A stretch of 64,000 nucleotides of DNA from assembly GCA_911728435.2 (NCBI GenBank), contig OU452206.1, positions 15,654,297-15,718,296 of the forward strand, read 5' to 3'. This document shows, piece by piece, positions 1-10,337 of the stretch (the first letter of the stretch is position 1; every line of letters begins with the position of its first letter). This DNA is from Apoderus coryli. Lineage: Eukaryota > Arthropoda > Insecta > Coleoptera > Attelabidae. The notes beneath the pieces are model-generated. The model was given only the letters and a program-made list of their open reading frames with translations, did not search any database and was not told the DNA's origin. The translations under genes were made by a program, and so were the position numbers.

Positions 1-1140
1 TTATGCCACTTCTATTTTTATTTATTTTTCTGAGGTATTATCTTACTTAAAAGACAACTACATAGACTTAAATTACATTCATAATAAAATTTTACAAATG
101 CATTTGAAATTGTAAAATTTCATCTAATTTATTCCAAACTGCTCTCCATCCATGTAATAGTGTGTATTATGTATAGTAAAATGTCTAACATTTAGAATTT
201 CAGTTTCATTTCCATATTTTAAACGTAAAGTCTGAGCAAATATTATGCAGCATTGACCTACATTTCTGCAATTCATCGGTTGCTAACTGAGTGTGTAGTT
301 GTGCATAACGTTTTCCGATTAAATTTTATTGTATTATCTTTTCAAAATAATAAAAAAGTATGTTTGTTATAATGTAAACTAAGTAAATAAAAATTATTAA
401 TGTTGCAATATTTATAAACATTAGTAATAAATAGTAAATGCAATTTCCTGAACGGTTTTCGTTCGCAGATAATCGTGAAACTAGTTGGCCATAAAACGAC
501 TTTATAAAGACCTTTACAACCCTTTACATTAATTATTTGATGGAAATGCCAAGCCGGGATTGTAAACTTTCCCTAACATTTAGTCTTGTCTAGTCAATGA
601 ATGGGGTGGAATATACATGGTTAGCTAAAAGTATGGAAACCCCTCAATATATCATGAACGGAAAATAATATGGAGAAAAGTTTGTTAAAAGACTTTTAGT
701 TTTTTTCAGGAGCATGTACTGGCAGTACTTTAAAATATACCTGGTTACCCAACACAGCCGCATAATTTTTTAGAGAATTTGAAACTAAACTCACTTGAAA
801 TCAAACAAGGTAATGAGTATGGATATAACAAAATACAATGGCATCCTCTGTCATTACGTCGGTCTGTCAGTCTGTATTCCCGATAACTAAAAAACGACTT
901 AACCAAAAATTTTCTCGAAAAACTGCTACAAAAAAGTATTTTTCAGAAATCCATTATCTCTTAAAATGCAAAAGTTAGAGAGGTTTGTTTTGGGATTTTT
1001 TTTTCTGTGCTTTGATTTTGCATTATTGCTTATTTCAGTATTTTGATTGTGAAATATAGGTTTTTTTTTCTTTTTTAATTCACTTATTTTTCTTTAATTC
1101 AAATAAAAGTTAAGTTTAGTTTAATGCTCGGGTCAGAATA
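1..1140. other. AT-rich stretch, no gene seen
   Basis: No open frame longer than a few dozen codons resembles a known protein. The stretch from about 620 to 1000 has the look of transposon noncoding sequence, but no terminal repeats could be paired. Confidence 0.6.
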
Positions 1141-1168
1141 CCAGGGTTGCCTTTTATATTTCGGGATT
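1141..1168 (+). repeat. mariner terminal repeat fragment
   Basis: A 26-bp stretch beginning agggttgccttttatatttc is identical to the outer end of the mariner copy that ends at 8538 (there on the opposite strand). No transposase sequence follows, so this is probably a solitary end of the same family. Confidence 0.6.
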
Positions 1169-1461
1169 AGAAAACAAAAACAAATATTAATCATCGAAAA
1201 TCACTTTATTGTTTACGGTTTAAACAAGTTTTCAGTGTTTTTAGCTGTTATTTAAAATTATTCAAAAAAGCTCGTCAGAGCTGGGCACTTCACTAGCTGA
1301 ATGCAGAGTGGTAGGTTTTACAAAAACATTCTTTCGTCGTTACTGACAATAATTTATTATTAGTTACTGACAATTTATTTCTGTATCAGTACCACATTTA
1401 ATTCTGTACGTGGTTTTTTAAGTTTAGTTAAAATATTTGTGCTAGGGAAAGCACAGAACAG

Positions 1462-1574
1462 CTGGGTGTGGTTCCAGATGAACAGTTCGGCTTCAGGAAT
1501 GTGCATAATACGAAACGGCAGGTGCTCAAGATTGTTGAGTATCCAGCCGCACCAATCAGAAGATCATTCATCCC
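1462..1574 (+). pseudogene. Non-LTR retrotransposon RT sliver
   Basis: One frame reads about 38 residues containing VVPDEQFGFR followed by QVLKIVE. This matches the RT region around block 2 of Jockey-like non-LTR elements, where the usual reading is IPxEQFGFRxxHST. Nothing before or after continues the domain, so it is a short isolated fragment. The identification rests on the DEQFGFR block and is moderately secure; the clade is an inference. Confidence 0.55.
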
Positions 1575-2193
1575 TAGCTAGTTGCGATTAGATAGCTCCT
1601 TTCACCTTTCAAGATTTAAATGAGTTTCGAATAAAAAACCTGGGGAAAAACGTTTGTTTTTTCATTTGTTTGTCATTTATTCCCGAAAACCAAACACGTA
1701 GCTTTGTACTTGGTAATTTCATATTCCGGGATTCATTCCAAAAAGTGGATTCGACTGACAAACACTTGAAGAGCTAAAATTGTGTGCATAGCATATAATT
1801 TAAAGTTAATGACTGATCCTGAAATAATAGAGCAACCCAGAATCAGCTCATGCATCCATGGATCTACTTCTGGGGCGAGTTCCATCGCTAACAAGACAAA
1901 GAGGAAATTACATTCAGTGATTGGCAAATATCAAAAGTAAAGCAGATAAAAAAATGCTTTAAAATGATGTATCATTCGACCTATTTGCAAATTTGGCGGT
2001 TGTGTCCACCCCTATCACAGGGCAAAATCGATTTCAACCAAAAACTAATGAATTCATCCTAGGACTGCCCCATAGACACACATACAGGACACTTGTGATA
2101 TTTGCGCCCATAATACTCGAGAAAATTGCGTTTAAAATGTCACCAGTTAGATAGTTCTTATCTTATTAGAAGTATAATACAATAATTTCAAAG
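1575..2193. other. No gene; contains a dispersed repeat
   Basis: Positions 1981-2062 are closely similar to 34020-34101 (shared core includes atttgcaaatttgg and ggttgtgtccac). The rest holds nothing recognised. Confidence 0.55.
1981..2062 (+). repeat. Dispersed repeat, copy 1
   Basis: About 80 bp resembling 34020-34101 in the same orientation, with scattered substitutions. It includes the run atttgcaaatttgg(c/t)gg and a second block ctatcaca. The repeat family is not recognised. Confidence 0.6.
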
Positions 2194-2268
2194 AGGGTTT
2201 TGTGGCGTCATTGCTAGAGCGTGCGCTTCGCATGCGGAAGGTTCTGAGTTCGAATCCCAGCTCTGACA
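2194..2268 (+). other. tRNA-Ala-like relic or SINE head
   Basis: The 3' two thirds fold like a tRNA. The anticodon arm at 2222-2238 has four of five pairs and the loop TTCGCAT, giving anticodon CGC (alanine). A 5-nt variable loop follows, and the T arm at 2244-2260 has loop TTCGAAT. The T-arm region supplies a B-box-like GTTCGAATCC, and TGGC at 2203-2206 resembles the start of an A box. A run of nine T lies just downstream (2273-2281), as a Pol III terminator would. The acceptor and D stems do not pair, so a working tRNA is unlikely. A tRNA-derived SINE head or a tRNA pseudogene fits better. Confidence 0.45.
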
Positions 2269-2281
2269 ATACTTTTTTTTT

Positions 2282-2408
2282 GAATAAAGTAGTTAATTTG
2301 TTACGTTAGTTCATTGAAAATAATGAAAATAATACAATTATAATAATAATAATTATTATTATTATTAAAATTCTGTTTCGTGAAGCAGGTCATATATTTT
2401 TGATTATA
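2282..2408 (+). repeat. Dispersed repeat, copy 1 of 2
   Basis: This segment is collinear with 16659-16763: gaataaagt, ttgttacgtta, a TAA/TTA-rich middle, then catatatttttgattata. The copies differ by small indels in the trinucleotide run. It lies directly between the tRNA-like relic and a DUF4817-type transposon end, so it could be the body of a SINE. The second copy has no tRNA-like head. Confidence 0.65.
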
Positions 2409-3608
2409 CAGGGTGCGGCATCATAACTTCCTTTTTTGAAATGCGCGCTATTTAGACTGTAAAGATCGAACTGGGGGGAGATCGCTCTTATTCGGTAGAC
2501 GTGCATCTAAAGTTTTGTTCCTCATCCGGTCAGGCTCCACCATGCGTTGTAACAGTGAGCAACGTGCATTTGCCGGCAAGGGGTACTTTTCGAATGGACG
2601 TCTGTGATTGCAAATCAGCGTGCCTTTCGAAATCGATTCAGGGCATGTGCCAGATCGGAAATCAATAGTTACATGGGTCAGACATTTATAAAATTAAAAA
2701 TAAGGTAGCATCTCATCATGTGACGGCTGGCAAGCGAAAGAAAAAAATACGCGAACTTATTATAAATATCCGTATGTTCAAATGACGACCTGATTGGTCT
2801 AAAAACATGGCTCCCCCACTTTTCCACCAAGATTACTACAGATTTACTATAAACCCAAATTAATGAATGAACGACATTTTACGACAACGCCGTCTGGTTT
2901 TTTTGACAGGTACTAATCAAGCGCTGACAGACTATGTTTATAAAGACAATGGTATTACTTAGAACGGAATTGATTGCACCGAATCATGAGTAGGTGGCAC
3001 TTAGTTAAGTATCGGGTAAATTTGAGTCAGAAAAAGCGCGAGTGTGACGAGACGAAGAAATTGGAGTCCCTCAGCCCCTTAGAACACCTGAAAACATTGA
3101 AGCTGTGAGATTCTCAATATTGCGATCCCCACGGCGTTCTGCCTGCAAACATGCATCTGTCCTAAGACTTTCCGCTCGTTCAGTGAGGCGAATTCTTCAC
3201 GATGATCTTCATTACCATCCGTAAAAGTTGGCGATTGTTCAAGAACTCTCCCATTTCTCGAAAACGTTCCTGACGCAATTGTTTTTTTAGTGATGATGCC
3301 CATTTTCACGTGAATGGATACGTCAACAAACAAAATACTGGGCCGACACCAACCCCCGCGAATTGCATTAAAGGTCCCTGCACTCACCTAAAGTCACAGT
3401 GTTGTGTGCAAATTTCTTCGGCTGGGGAATTGATTCCTCGTTTTTTGAAGAAAATGAGGAAACAGTGACAGTGAATTCTAACCGATATGTAAACATGTTG
3501 AAAGATTTTTTTCTCCTAGACTTAACAAATTGGATTTCGGGGTCGATTTTCGGTTTCAATAAGACGGCGACACGGCTCACACTTCAAGGGTATCAATGGC
3601 TGTTGCTA
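2409..3608 (+). pseudogene. DUF4817-type mariner-like transposase, broken
   Basis: Cut-and-paste DDE transposase of the insect mariner-like group with an N-terminal HTH (DUF4817). A terminal sequence cagggtgcgg starts at 2409 after a TA. The HTH starts at an ATG at 2541 (NSEQRAFAGKGYFSNG; then NQRAFRNRF and VPDRKSIVTWVRH after a frameshift). From about 3060 it resumes with RTPENIEAV, RRILHDDLHYHP and the first catalytic region (DDAHFHVNGYVNKQN, near 3285-3325). It continues through KVTVLCA at about 3391, AVTVNS-type sequence and FQxDGDTAHTSRVSMA (second catalytic Asp, near 3570). About 350 bp at 2705-3050 do not read as transposase. The third catalytic region is absent: the gene stops where a separate unit starts at 3609. 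Several frameshifts and stops make it non-functional. Confidence 0.75.
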
Positions 3609-3662
3609 ATTGCTTGTTACATAAAGCAATTATTAAATAAAGCCTCCCTGCTAGGAGATTCG

Positions 3663-3773
3663 GGCGCATCTAGTGTTGGCAATAGGATATAATGGAGTTG
3701 TTACTTCTTGTCCGGCCATCGTTTGTGAACTGTGTTTCTCCCGGCATATTGCCTGTTCACGCTAGGTGTCGCC
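3663..3773. repeat. Hairpin-forming repeat, copy 1
   Basis: Arms 3663-3683 (ggcgcatctagtgttggcaa) and 3748-3773 (ending ctaggtgtcgcc) are imperfect inverted repeats around a 64-nt spacer. The same arrangement occurs at 23066-23174 with a 61-nt spacer, so both belong to one repeat family. Confidence 0.6.
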
Positions 3774-3826
3774 AAAAACATCTCTCTCTCAATCAATTCT
3801 CGTGCTAGTATAAGCTCGTTGTAAAT

Positions 3827-3930
3827 GTTGGAAATTTGGGTCACACTGCCTGCCGATCACCACTGATGAGTCGTGGATCGACGAAACGGCTGTCTGGTGA
3901 AAGCATGCTAGTGTGAAACAAATTTCCAAC
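3827..3930 (+). ncRNA. Type I hammerhead ribozyme
   Basis: All core positions of a self-cleaving hammerhead are present in order: CTGATGA (3863-3869); stem II GTCG/CGAC (3870-3873 with 3879-3882) closed by TGGAT; GAA (3883-3885); and a short stem III, A3886-T3893 and C3887-G3892, with loop GGCT. The cleavage triplet ends at C3894, so cleavage is predicted between 3894 and 3895. Stem I is 6 bp perfect (TCACCA 3857-3862 with TGGTGA 3895-3900). An internal loop of 9/9 nt follows, then CACACT/AGTGTG (3842-3847/3910-3915) and GTTGGAAATT/AATTTCCAAC (3827-3836/3921-3930). The order of parts is that of a type I hammerhead, with the very short stem III known from retrotransposon and satellite hammerheads. 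The internal loop six pairs from the core is where loop II contacts are made in natural ribozymes. Activity is inferred, not shown. Confidence 0.85.
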
Positions 3931-3967
3931 ATAACTTAAAGTCTTGTTGCTTTATGTAACAAGCAAT

Positions 3968-6538
3968 TATTAAAAAGTTAATTGTATTGAAAAAGAACGT
4001 GTTATAAAAAAAATCTGGAATTAAAAGCACAATACACCACGTGTGTTCTTATCAAAAATGCTTGCTTCATAATTTGTAAAGCCACTTTTATTTTTATTTT
4101 AATTACAAAAAAAGGCTCTCTTTATGTAAGAATAATTGTTCCTAAGTAGTTCATATTTTTAATGGAATAAGATTTTTATATGTTCCTGTATAACTTCAAA
4201 GCACCTCTGAATGTATTCAAATTCAAAATCAGTAGCAAATCCCAGTTATATACGCTCCGTACCGGTTTGAAAAGCCACGTGTCGATGCTTTTGACATTTT
4301 GCGTCCTCCGTAGCGGCATATTCCACCAACCATCCAACAGCTGGTTTCATTTTAATTAACTTTTTCCTTATTTGCAATGTAAAATTTATGCAGAGAGTTA
4401 ATACGTTTGGGGAATTGTTAATTTTTTGTTGTTGTTGTTATAATTATTATTCATTGCGCTACATTTAAATTAACATTTGATTTTAGATTATACATGAAAT
4501 ATTTCAACATAATATTAGACAAAGTTATTTAAAATTGCCTTGTTTTGATTGTTCAACTGGATAAATGGTTTATAATTGGATTTGGTATGCTCGCTAGAAG
4601 AGATTTTCCAAAACGTCAGATAAGAATTACAAAAACACCAAAGCAGAAACAGCCCTAACAAAACATTGCAAATATATGAACCGCTCTTTTGATTATGAAA
4701 ATCAATACAATATGAAATTATTTAATTCTTTTGGAACCTACCTATTCAGTATTAATATATTTAGTTATCTAACGAAGTGCAATCTTAGTTTATAATTAAA
4801 CCTTGATTTAAATACTGTAAGATGAACTTAGCATCTCTATAACATCACAAAAATCGACAATTACATTAGGTATTTATTTACAGCAATTTATTTTTAATTT
4901 GTAGAGCAAGCAAACTACACCACTGATAAACAATAACAGGTCGTAACCTTACTTACCTCCGAAATATCAAATTTGGGTTGGAATTTTCATTATTTTTACA
5001 AACTATACACTGGCTCACCATTTTTAATTGTTTTTTTTTATAGTTTTTGCACAAAAAACACTCAAAATCGCCAACCAAAAGCAAATAAACACGAGCACAA
5101 AGGATATTTGGCAACAGAGCTCAAACTACCGGCTGATTACAAGAATGAATGAAATCGTGAATTCTTCACTTACTATTCAGTTGCTCTGCTTTACAGAGTT
5201 GCCACGTGTACTTCATAAATAAATTATGATTTGGTGAAATATGTCTTGAATATGTTAAAATTCATAAAAAAAATATCTTGGGTATATCGTTTTATTATAC
5301 ACGAAAATTAGTACCATCACCTAAGTGATATTTGGCTTTAAAACGGTAAAAAATGCCGTATCAAAATAGTGTATTTTAAAACAATGCGGGAATCACAGCG
5401 GAAGTTTGGCATTATCGATATCTGCAAATAATGATGTTTGATCGCTTGGAAATGTAAACAGTTTTATCTCCCCCTTTTCTAGATCTGTGGTTCCTACAAA
5501 TGATTCATAACGAAAAACAAAATTGTGTTAACGACAGAACAGACATTTAACAACTCAGTACTCTACAGGGTGTTCAGAATCCGAGGGCAACCTTGGGGAT
5601 CTCCGGTAGTATAATTTGGCAAAGTTGCGTATTTATATGCCTAACAATTTGCCGTTAAGAAACTTTTTTTTTTAAATCCGCTTTTGAGATTTTTGAAAAA
5701 CTGAAATTTTAATTTTTCGTTTTTATTTTTCAATTAAATTAACCGTTCTAACTTTTCAAGAGTTCAGACTTGTAAAGTGTTAAAGTATCATAAAGTACTA
5801 TTTCAGTTTATTAGAGTTAAGTTAATTTTCAGTTTCTGAAATAATAAGTTTTTCAAAGTTGCTTAATAGTCAGTCGCCGTAAAGTTTTGTTCAGTAAGTT
5901 CTTTTCTTTGTTCATTCCAATGTCTCTAAAGTTAAAGCCGTTTTGTGTCTAAAGGTAGTAAAGTTAAAGTTTGCTTCTTTTTGTAAATTGTCTGATATTT
6001 CGAATAGTCGAAATTTGAAGTCTGTTATAATTGTCAGATTACAATAATTATAGTTTTATGTGGAAATTAATATAATTATTCCTAATTATATTAATTTACC
6101 TTTTTCAGTTGTACAGTTACATTAAGATTTTCTATTTCATTTTCTTTTGATGTTTCATTCTTTTTATTTTTATGCATACCGATCTATTTTTTTTTTGTTA
6201 TTCATTTTTATTATTTATAAATAAATTGTTGCTTTATAGTCCCAAATCTTATTTAAAGTAAAGCTTCTAGTTGGGGAAAGCTTTCGATAGCTTAGTAAAC
6301 AAAAGGGTCATTTAAAGAGCGTTTTTCAATATAAAGTGTGTTAAGTTTAACTTTATTGTCGTAAAAGAATTACAAAGTTCTTAAACAAATCCACCAAACA
6401 TTCACAAAGTAAAATATGTAAATAACAGCACAATAAGATATCTGTATAAAATTGCAAATAATAGAACAGAAAAAATAATACATAATTAAAGACAAGATCA
6501 AATCAAATGTGGACAACCACAATAAAATCAAAAGAAAT
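3968..6538. other. No gene recognised; one transposon-like end
   Basis: AT-rich sequence without a recognisable coding region. At 5575 a TE-like terminus begins (acagggtgttcagaatcc), but no matching right end was found. Small open frames, such as 64 codons at 5028-5222, have no recognisable motif. Positions 6360-6538 are probably the 3' untranslated part of the retrotransposon remnant at 6539-6672. Confidence 0.5.
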
Positions 6539-6672
6539 GCTACCATGTATCCACAAAGTAGTCTTGCAGGCTTTCTCAAGAAGAACGCGCTTAACAGCCT
6601 CTGTAAATTGCTTCGAATTTTCTACAGCCGTTAAGTTCGGGGGTAAATGATTATACATTCTGCGGCTGTCAT
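6539..6672 (-). pseudogene. Non-LTR retrotransposon RT C-terminus
   Basis: The minus strand reads RMYNHLPPNLTAVENSKQF, then TEAVKRVLLEKA and about ten more residues. This matches the extreme C-terminus of Jockey/CR1-like ORF2 proteins, where the pattern is xxYNxLPxxIK, a short spacer, FKxxLKxxLLxxxFYSVDEF. The expected terminal YSVDEF is replaced by unrelated residues. No RT palm is found upstream (above 6672), so it is a 5'-truncated copy of which only the tail and the 3' untranslated region survive. Confidence 0.6.
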
Positions 6673-7670
6673 AAAACCACCCTGTAGACAGTAGCAGCGA
6701 TATTTGCTATAAAAAAATAAGCGGTGGTGTTAATTATTATTGAGAAATCATTGGAGGGTCTACTGTAAATTAGTACGACTTTGATTAACTTTTACATAAA
6801 ACCTTATTTATAATACTGAAATTGTCAATTATTTATCAATCCTTTGAAAACCTGTCCCAGATTTATTACAATCGGAAGTAACCCATCATGTTTAGTATGC
6901 TGTTTTTCTTTATAAATTTCATTCGAGAGCGGACAAAAACCATTCATCGTCCAACACAAAATACAACGATTTTTTTGCCACTAATAACGTCACATATATC
7001 TAATTTATTGTAATTAGTTACATAGAAGTTTTTCGAAAAAATCTCATCTGGCTGTATCATGTGGATACGTGGAAAATTTTTTTCGCGACTCTTAAGAAGT
7101 CACCGACTTGATGAATGATATTTTTTTGTTCAAAAAAACTAAATAAATAAAATAAATGCAATATTTTGCAGTAAACATAAATGCTGCCAAACATTTTTTT
7201 TCTCTATTCTAACTCAAACAATTCACATTAAGGATTCAGTGATATACCGGGTGTCCCAAAAAAAACCATGTCCTACCCAACAGTGAAGATGATGTTATTG
7301 TTCGCATTTATGGAGCTTTAGCACAAATTACAAATGAAACAATAAGTTGTGTAGAAAACAATTTTACATTTCGATTACTTGTTTTTGTAAATTTAAATGT
7401 TTTTGTTTTATTATGTGAGTTGATAAATAATTTGAATTTTGAAAATTGCTTCATTTTAATATTCAAAATGGTCATAATTTCATAAGGAAATTTTGACATA
7501 AATAATTTTCGTCTTGTTTTTGGTCGTAGAATCTACTCCCAATAAGTGGGGAAGTTTTTTATTATACTATTTTTTGTTCTTAGACTTATATTGTAATTAT
7601 TACTAAAATAAAATAATAATAAAATAGTCGAAACTTCACAAAAGAACCAGTTCAGTTTTATTAAGAAATA
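6673..7670. other. No gene recognised; one transposon-like end
   Basis: AT-rich, no coding signal. A terminus of the type taccgggtgtcccaaaaaaa begins near 7246; its partner was not found. Confidence 0.5.
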
Positions 7671-7707
7671 GCCAGACATGTTTCGGACAAACGATGTCCA
7701 TCATCAG
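7671..7707 (-). ncRNA. Hammerhead-like motif at a Penelope-type 3' end
   Basis: The minus strand reads CTGATGA, one extra T, a hairpin GGACA/TGTCC with a TCGTT loop, then GAAACATGTC and TGGC. Core boxes and stem II are present, and three of four possible stem I pairs form. The extra nucleotide between the CTGATGA box and stem II departs from a canonical hammerhead. The same layout recurs at 10303, 20523, 28916, 33113, 46096 and 47921. Downstream on the minus strand lies an AT-rich tail, so this is probably the 3' end of a Penelope-like copy. Confidence 0.55.
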
Positions 7708-7761
7708 TGTCACAACCTATCGCAATTGTTGCTAAATTGTACAACATGAATCGCATTAACT

Positions 7762-8364
7762 CTAAAAGAAAGATTCAACTACTAGATACCACCACACTGT
7801 TACGGAAAATTGACGATGTACCATTTTGTGGAAGAAACATTTTTTACCTAATTTACTTTCGGGCTCATGCGCGTAAATCCACGATTCATCACCTGTCACG
7901 ATGTCATAGACGTGTTTTGAAGCACCGCGATTGTATTTTTTGAGCATTTCTTTCGACCAATCGACACGAGCCTTTTCTTGAGCGATTGACAAATTGTGTG
8001 GGATCCAACGCGAACAAATTCTTTTGACAGTCAAATGTTTACGCAATATTGAATGTATGCTGGTCCCACTAATGCCTAAGGTTGTCTCAATCTCTTGATA
8101 GGTCACATAACGATCTTGCAATATCAGTTCGCGCACATCATCAATGGTTTTCGGAACAACTGATCTTGGACGACCTTCACGAAATTCGTCTTAGAGTGAA
8201 CTACGACCACGATTGAATTCGCCATACCATCGATAAACACTGGTCCTTAATGAAGCTTCATCGCCAAAAATTGAATTAAGTCCATCCATGCACTGTTGCT
8301 GAGTTAATCCACGTGGAAAGTTGTAAAAAATAATCGCACGAAAATGTTCACGATTTAATTTCAT
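7762..8364 (-). pseudogene. Mariner transposase, N-terminal 200 codons
   Basis: A Tc1/mariner DDE transposase starts at an ATG at 8362-8364 (MKLNREHFRA). It reads through the HTH region (SVYRWYGEFNRGRSS, stop, DEFREGRPRSVV) and the second HTH (TLGISGTSIHSILRKHLTV). It then gives CSRWIPHNLS and the first catalytic block IVTGDESW, with the Asp of the DD34D triad. It ends in VWW near 7790, so the second and third catalytic residues are gone. The outer end of the element, ending ggcaaccctca before TA, is at 8538. At the other side the copy abuts the Penelope-type end near 7745. One stop codon and the 3' truncation make it dead. Relatives of the same family lie at 17646-17957 and 21987-22742. Confidence 0.85.
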
Positions 8365-8540
8365 TTTTGGGCCGAGATGATTCTTTTAAGTTACTGTAAA
8401 CTACACAAATAGCGCTCGTATGTCAAAACGTTCTGAGTACGTATAACCTCAAAAATGTGCAACTTTACGATAGAGCTGTCAGTTGCCAGATTGCAACACC
8501 AGGGTTGCCAAATCCCGAAATATAAAAGGCAACCCTCATA

Positions 8541-8975
8541 CTACAGCTGCTGGTGGAGGTCCGCTGTTTCTATTTGTCGATTCATCTGAAAAGGTCGTAT
8601 CATATTTAATATTTATTTCACTGACGAATCGCAGTATTACCAACTCCGGTTTTCATATTATATTAAGAAATGGTTAGAGTTCTTCGTATTCCGAAAGTTT
8701 TCCCGAAATTTGAAAATAAATGTATTTTAGGGCAACTGAATCTACACAAAATTCTCTAGTAAAAATCCTTTGTATAAGACAATTACAAAATGAAACAAGA
8801 AGAGAACAGCATTGCGAAAGTTTTGCTGGAACTTCTAGTTTCCATACTAAAAATAAATATTGGCATATTTTTGATAACATTGCATACTGCGTTCTACATA
8901 CGATATATTTTCTAAAAAAAAATAAAAAAAAATGAAACAATACCCCGCATTTTAACAGTACTGAACACGAACAAT
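8541..8975. other. No gene recognised
   Basis: Open frames of 70-90 codons on both strands between 8674 and 8940 carry no recognisable motif and overlap each other, as chance frames do in A-rich DNA. The Penelope-like coding remnant begins just after. Confidence 0.5.
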
Positions 8976-9612
8976 ATGAAAGGAAAAAGCATATTTATGT
9001 TCAAATCATCTATTAATAAAATATATTACAAACATACAACAAAAAACATATTTCAAGGCCTTACCTCTTACAATAACATTGACAGGACTAAGTACTTCCC
9101 AATTAAATACATAGGACCTTTCATGTACTCTATCAAAAAACTATTTGCCAATAACAACATTCAAATCTGTTTCAAAACCAGTAACACATTGGGAAAACTA
9201 CTTGGCAACAGCAAATCCCCAATCCCATGGCTCCAAAAATCTGGTCAGTCTCCATTGTGGTACCATAAATTGCAATACTATATACATAGGCCAAACTGGC
9301 AGAAATTTCGAAACAGGAATTAAAGAACACATAAAAATCATTAAAAAATCCACACAAGACAATACGGATGACTTAAACAGCAACTCTTCGTTTGCCAACC
9401 ACGTAATCAATAACCACCACTCATTCGATATATGTTCCAATGCCAAAATGCTCCATTCATGTCCAAAAAGCACCCTACTAAATGTCCTTGAAGCCCTAGA
9501 AATCAACCTATACAGTAAAAACAATGATTACACATGCGTCAACGATCAACTGGATTTTGATTGCATTCCTTTCTTCAATTCATTAACGTTTAATAATAGA
9601 AACCAACCATAA
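8976..9612 (+). pseudogene. Penelope-like element: RT end plus GIY-YIG nuclease
   Basis: The first part (to about 9240) reads KYIGPFMYSIKKLF, then FKTSNTLGKLL and SKSPIPWLQKSG. This is the stretch joining the RT to the nuclease in Penelope-like elements (usual pattern: yIG..S..I.klf ... FkT.N.lg..L ... SGVY). After one frameshift near 9240 comes the GIY-YIG endonuclease: CNTIYIGQTGRNF, then KEH, FANHVINNHH and LNVLEALEINLY. This enzyme nicks the target DNA used to prime reverse transcription. The catalytic Tyr of YIG is present; in the GRxFxxR block the Arg is Gly (NFETGIKEH), which should impair cleavage. The frame ends with a stop at 9610-9612. The RT fingers and palm are missing (5' truncation). 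About 690 bp downstream, on the same strand, is the hammerhead-like motif expected in a Penelope terminal repeat. Confidence 0.85.
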
Positions 9613-10302
9613 TAAAATTCTTTCCCTTCCCTAAAACCTAAATTTGCATAACCCCCTGTTCCACCGCATAAGCTGGACATCATATTGCTACAAATATACA
9701 TAACATAACCTCTAAAACTTGATCAAATAAAACCACTGTCAACACAACACAGACTGATATCAATTTTTCAGTCCCATCTAGCAGCACCTCACACTCAGAT
9801 CACATCAACACCTCACTTCCCCATTTCACTTTCACAATCTCACTTACACCAATATCACTAATATGCGATCCAGCTCGGACTGACAGAATAAAATAACTAG
9901 TACATAGAATGAAATGACAACCAGTTATATATAATATGTAGTTAACCTCTAATAACCTAAAAATTCGCATTATAAAATCCACGCAGCTCAGTTAGTTTCA
10001 CAAGTATCGTCCTAAGAATGTTTTCTAAGCTAAGTAACGATCGTGATGAGAAATAAAAAGAAAAACCCACAACATCATTGTGGTACAATATCATTATATA
10101 AAAATAATGAAAATTTGAATAATTATTAGAATCCTATTTTTTACATAAGAAAAATTTTTTTCACAAAATAGTAAGTTTTTTAAACCATGTATTCAACCAT
10201 TGTTCATACCAATGATGTTCTTTCTTTCTTTTGTAGCTTGTATATTTACTTTACTTTAACATTTATTCAACCAATGTAATGGAAAACTTTTGTATTGTGT
10301 CA
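9613..10302 (+). other. 3' noncoding part of the Penelope-like element
   Basis: No coding frame. The stretch links the GIY-YIG stop codon to the hammerhead-like motif. It is probably the 3' untranslated region of the same element; this is inference from position and strand. Confidence 0.5.
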
Positions 10303-10337
10303 CTGATGATGAGACCTGATGGCCTCGAAACATGTCT
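10303..10337 (+). ncRNA. Hammerhead-like motif of the Penelope-like element
   Basis: CTGATGA (10303-10309), one extra T, stem GAGACC/GGCCTC with a TGAT loop (one mismatch), then GAAACATGTC. Stem I is GTCA/TGAC, four perfect pairs, which would place cleavage before TGAC at about 10336. Downstream is the tail tgtggagcagacttggtttt, shared in form with 28977 and, on the other strand, 29930 and 46240. Hammerheads in Penelope-like terminal repeats are established; whether this variant with the extra T cleaves is unknown. Confidence 0.6.

Larger units (their letters stand above)
3609..3967. mobile_element. 359-bp unit with 21-bp terminal inverted repeats
   Basis: The ends attgcttgttacataaagcaa (3609-3629) and its exact reverse complement (3947-3967) bound a noncoding unit. 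It interrupts the transposase pseudogene right after the HTSRVSMA region. Inside are a hairpin-forming repeat (3663-3773, related to 23066-23174) and a hammerhead ribozyme (3827-3930). No protein is encoded. The inverted repeats suggest a DNA-transposon-like carrier, yet hammerheads are known mainly from Penelope-like elements, SINEs, retrozymes and satellites, so the class of this unit is open. No clear target duplication was found. Confidence 0.55.

Noticed and set aside
2194..2268. Functional tRNA-Ala gene
   Set aside because: Acceptor and D stems do not pair; only the anticodon arm, the T arm and a T run are tRNA-like.
3079..3387. Minus-strand 102-codon open frame
   Set aside because: Antisense to the DUF4817-type transposase, whose motifs are read on the plus strand.
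9198..9524. Minus-strand 108-codon open frame
   Set aside because: Antisense shadow of the GIY-YIG domain; it has no motif of its own.
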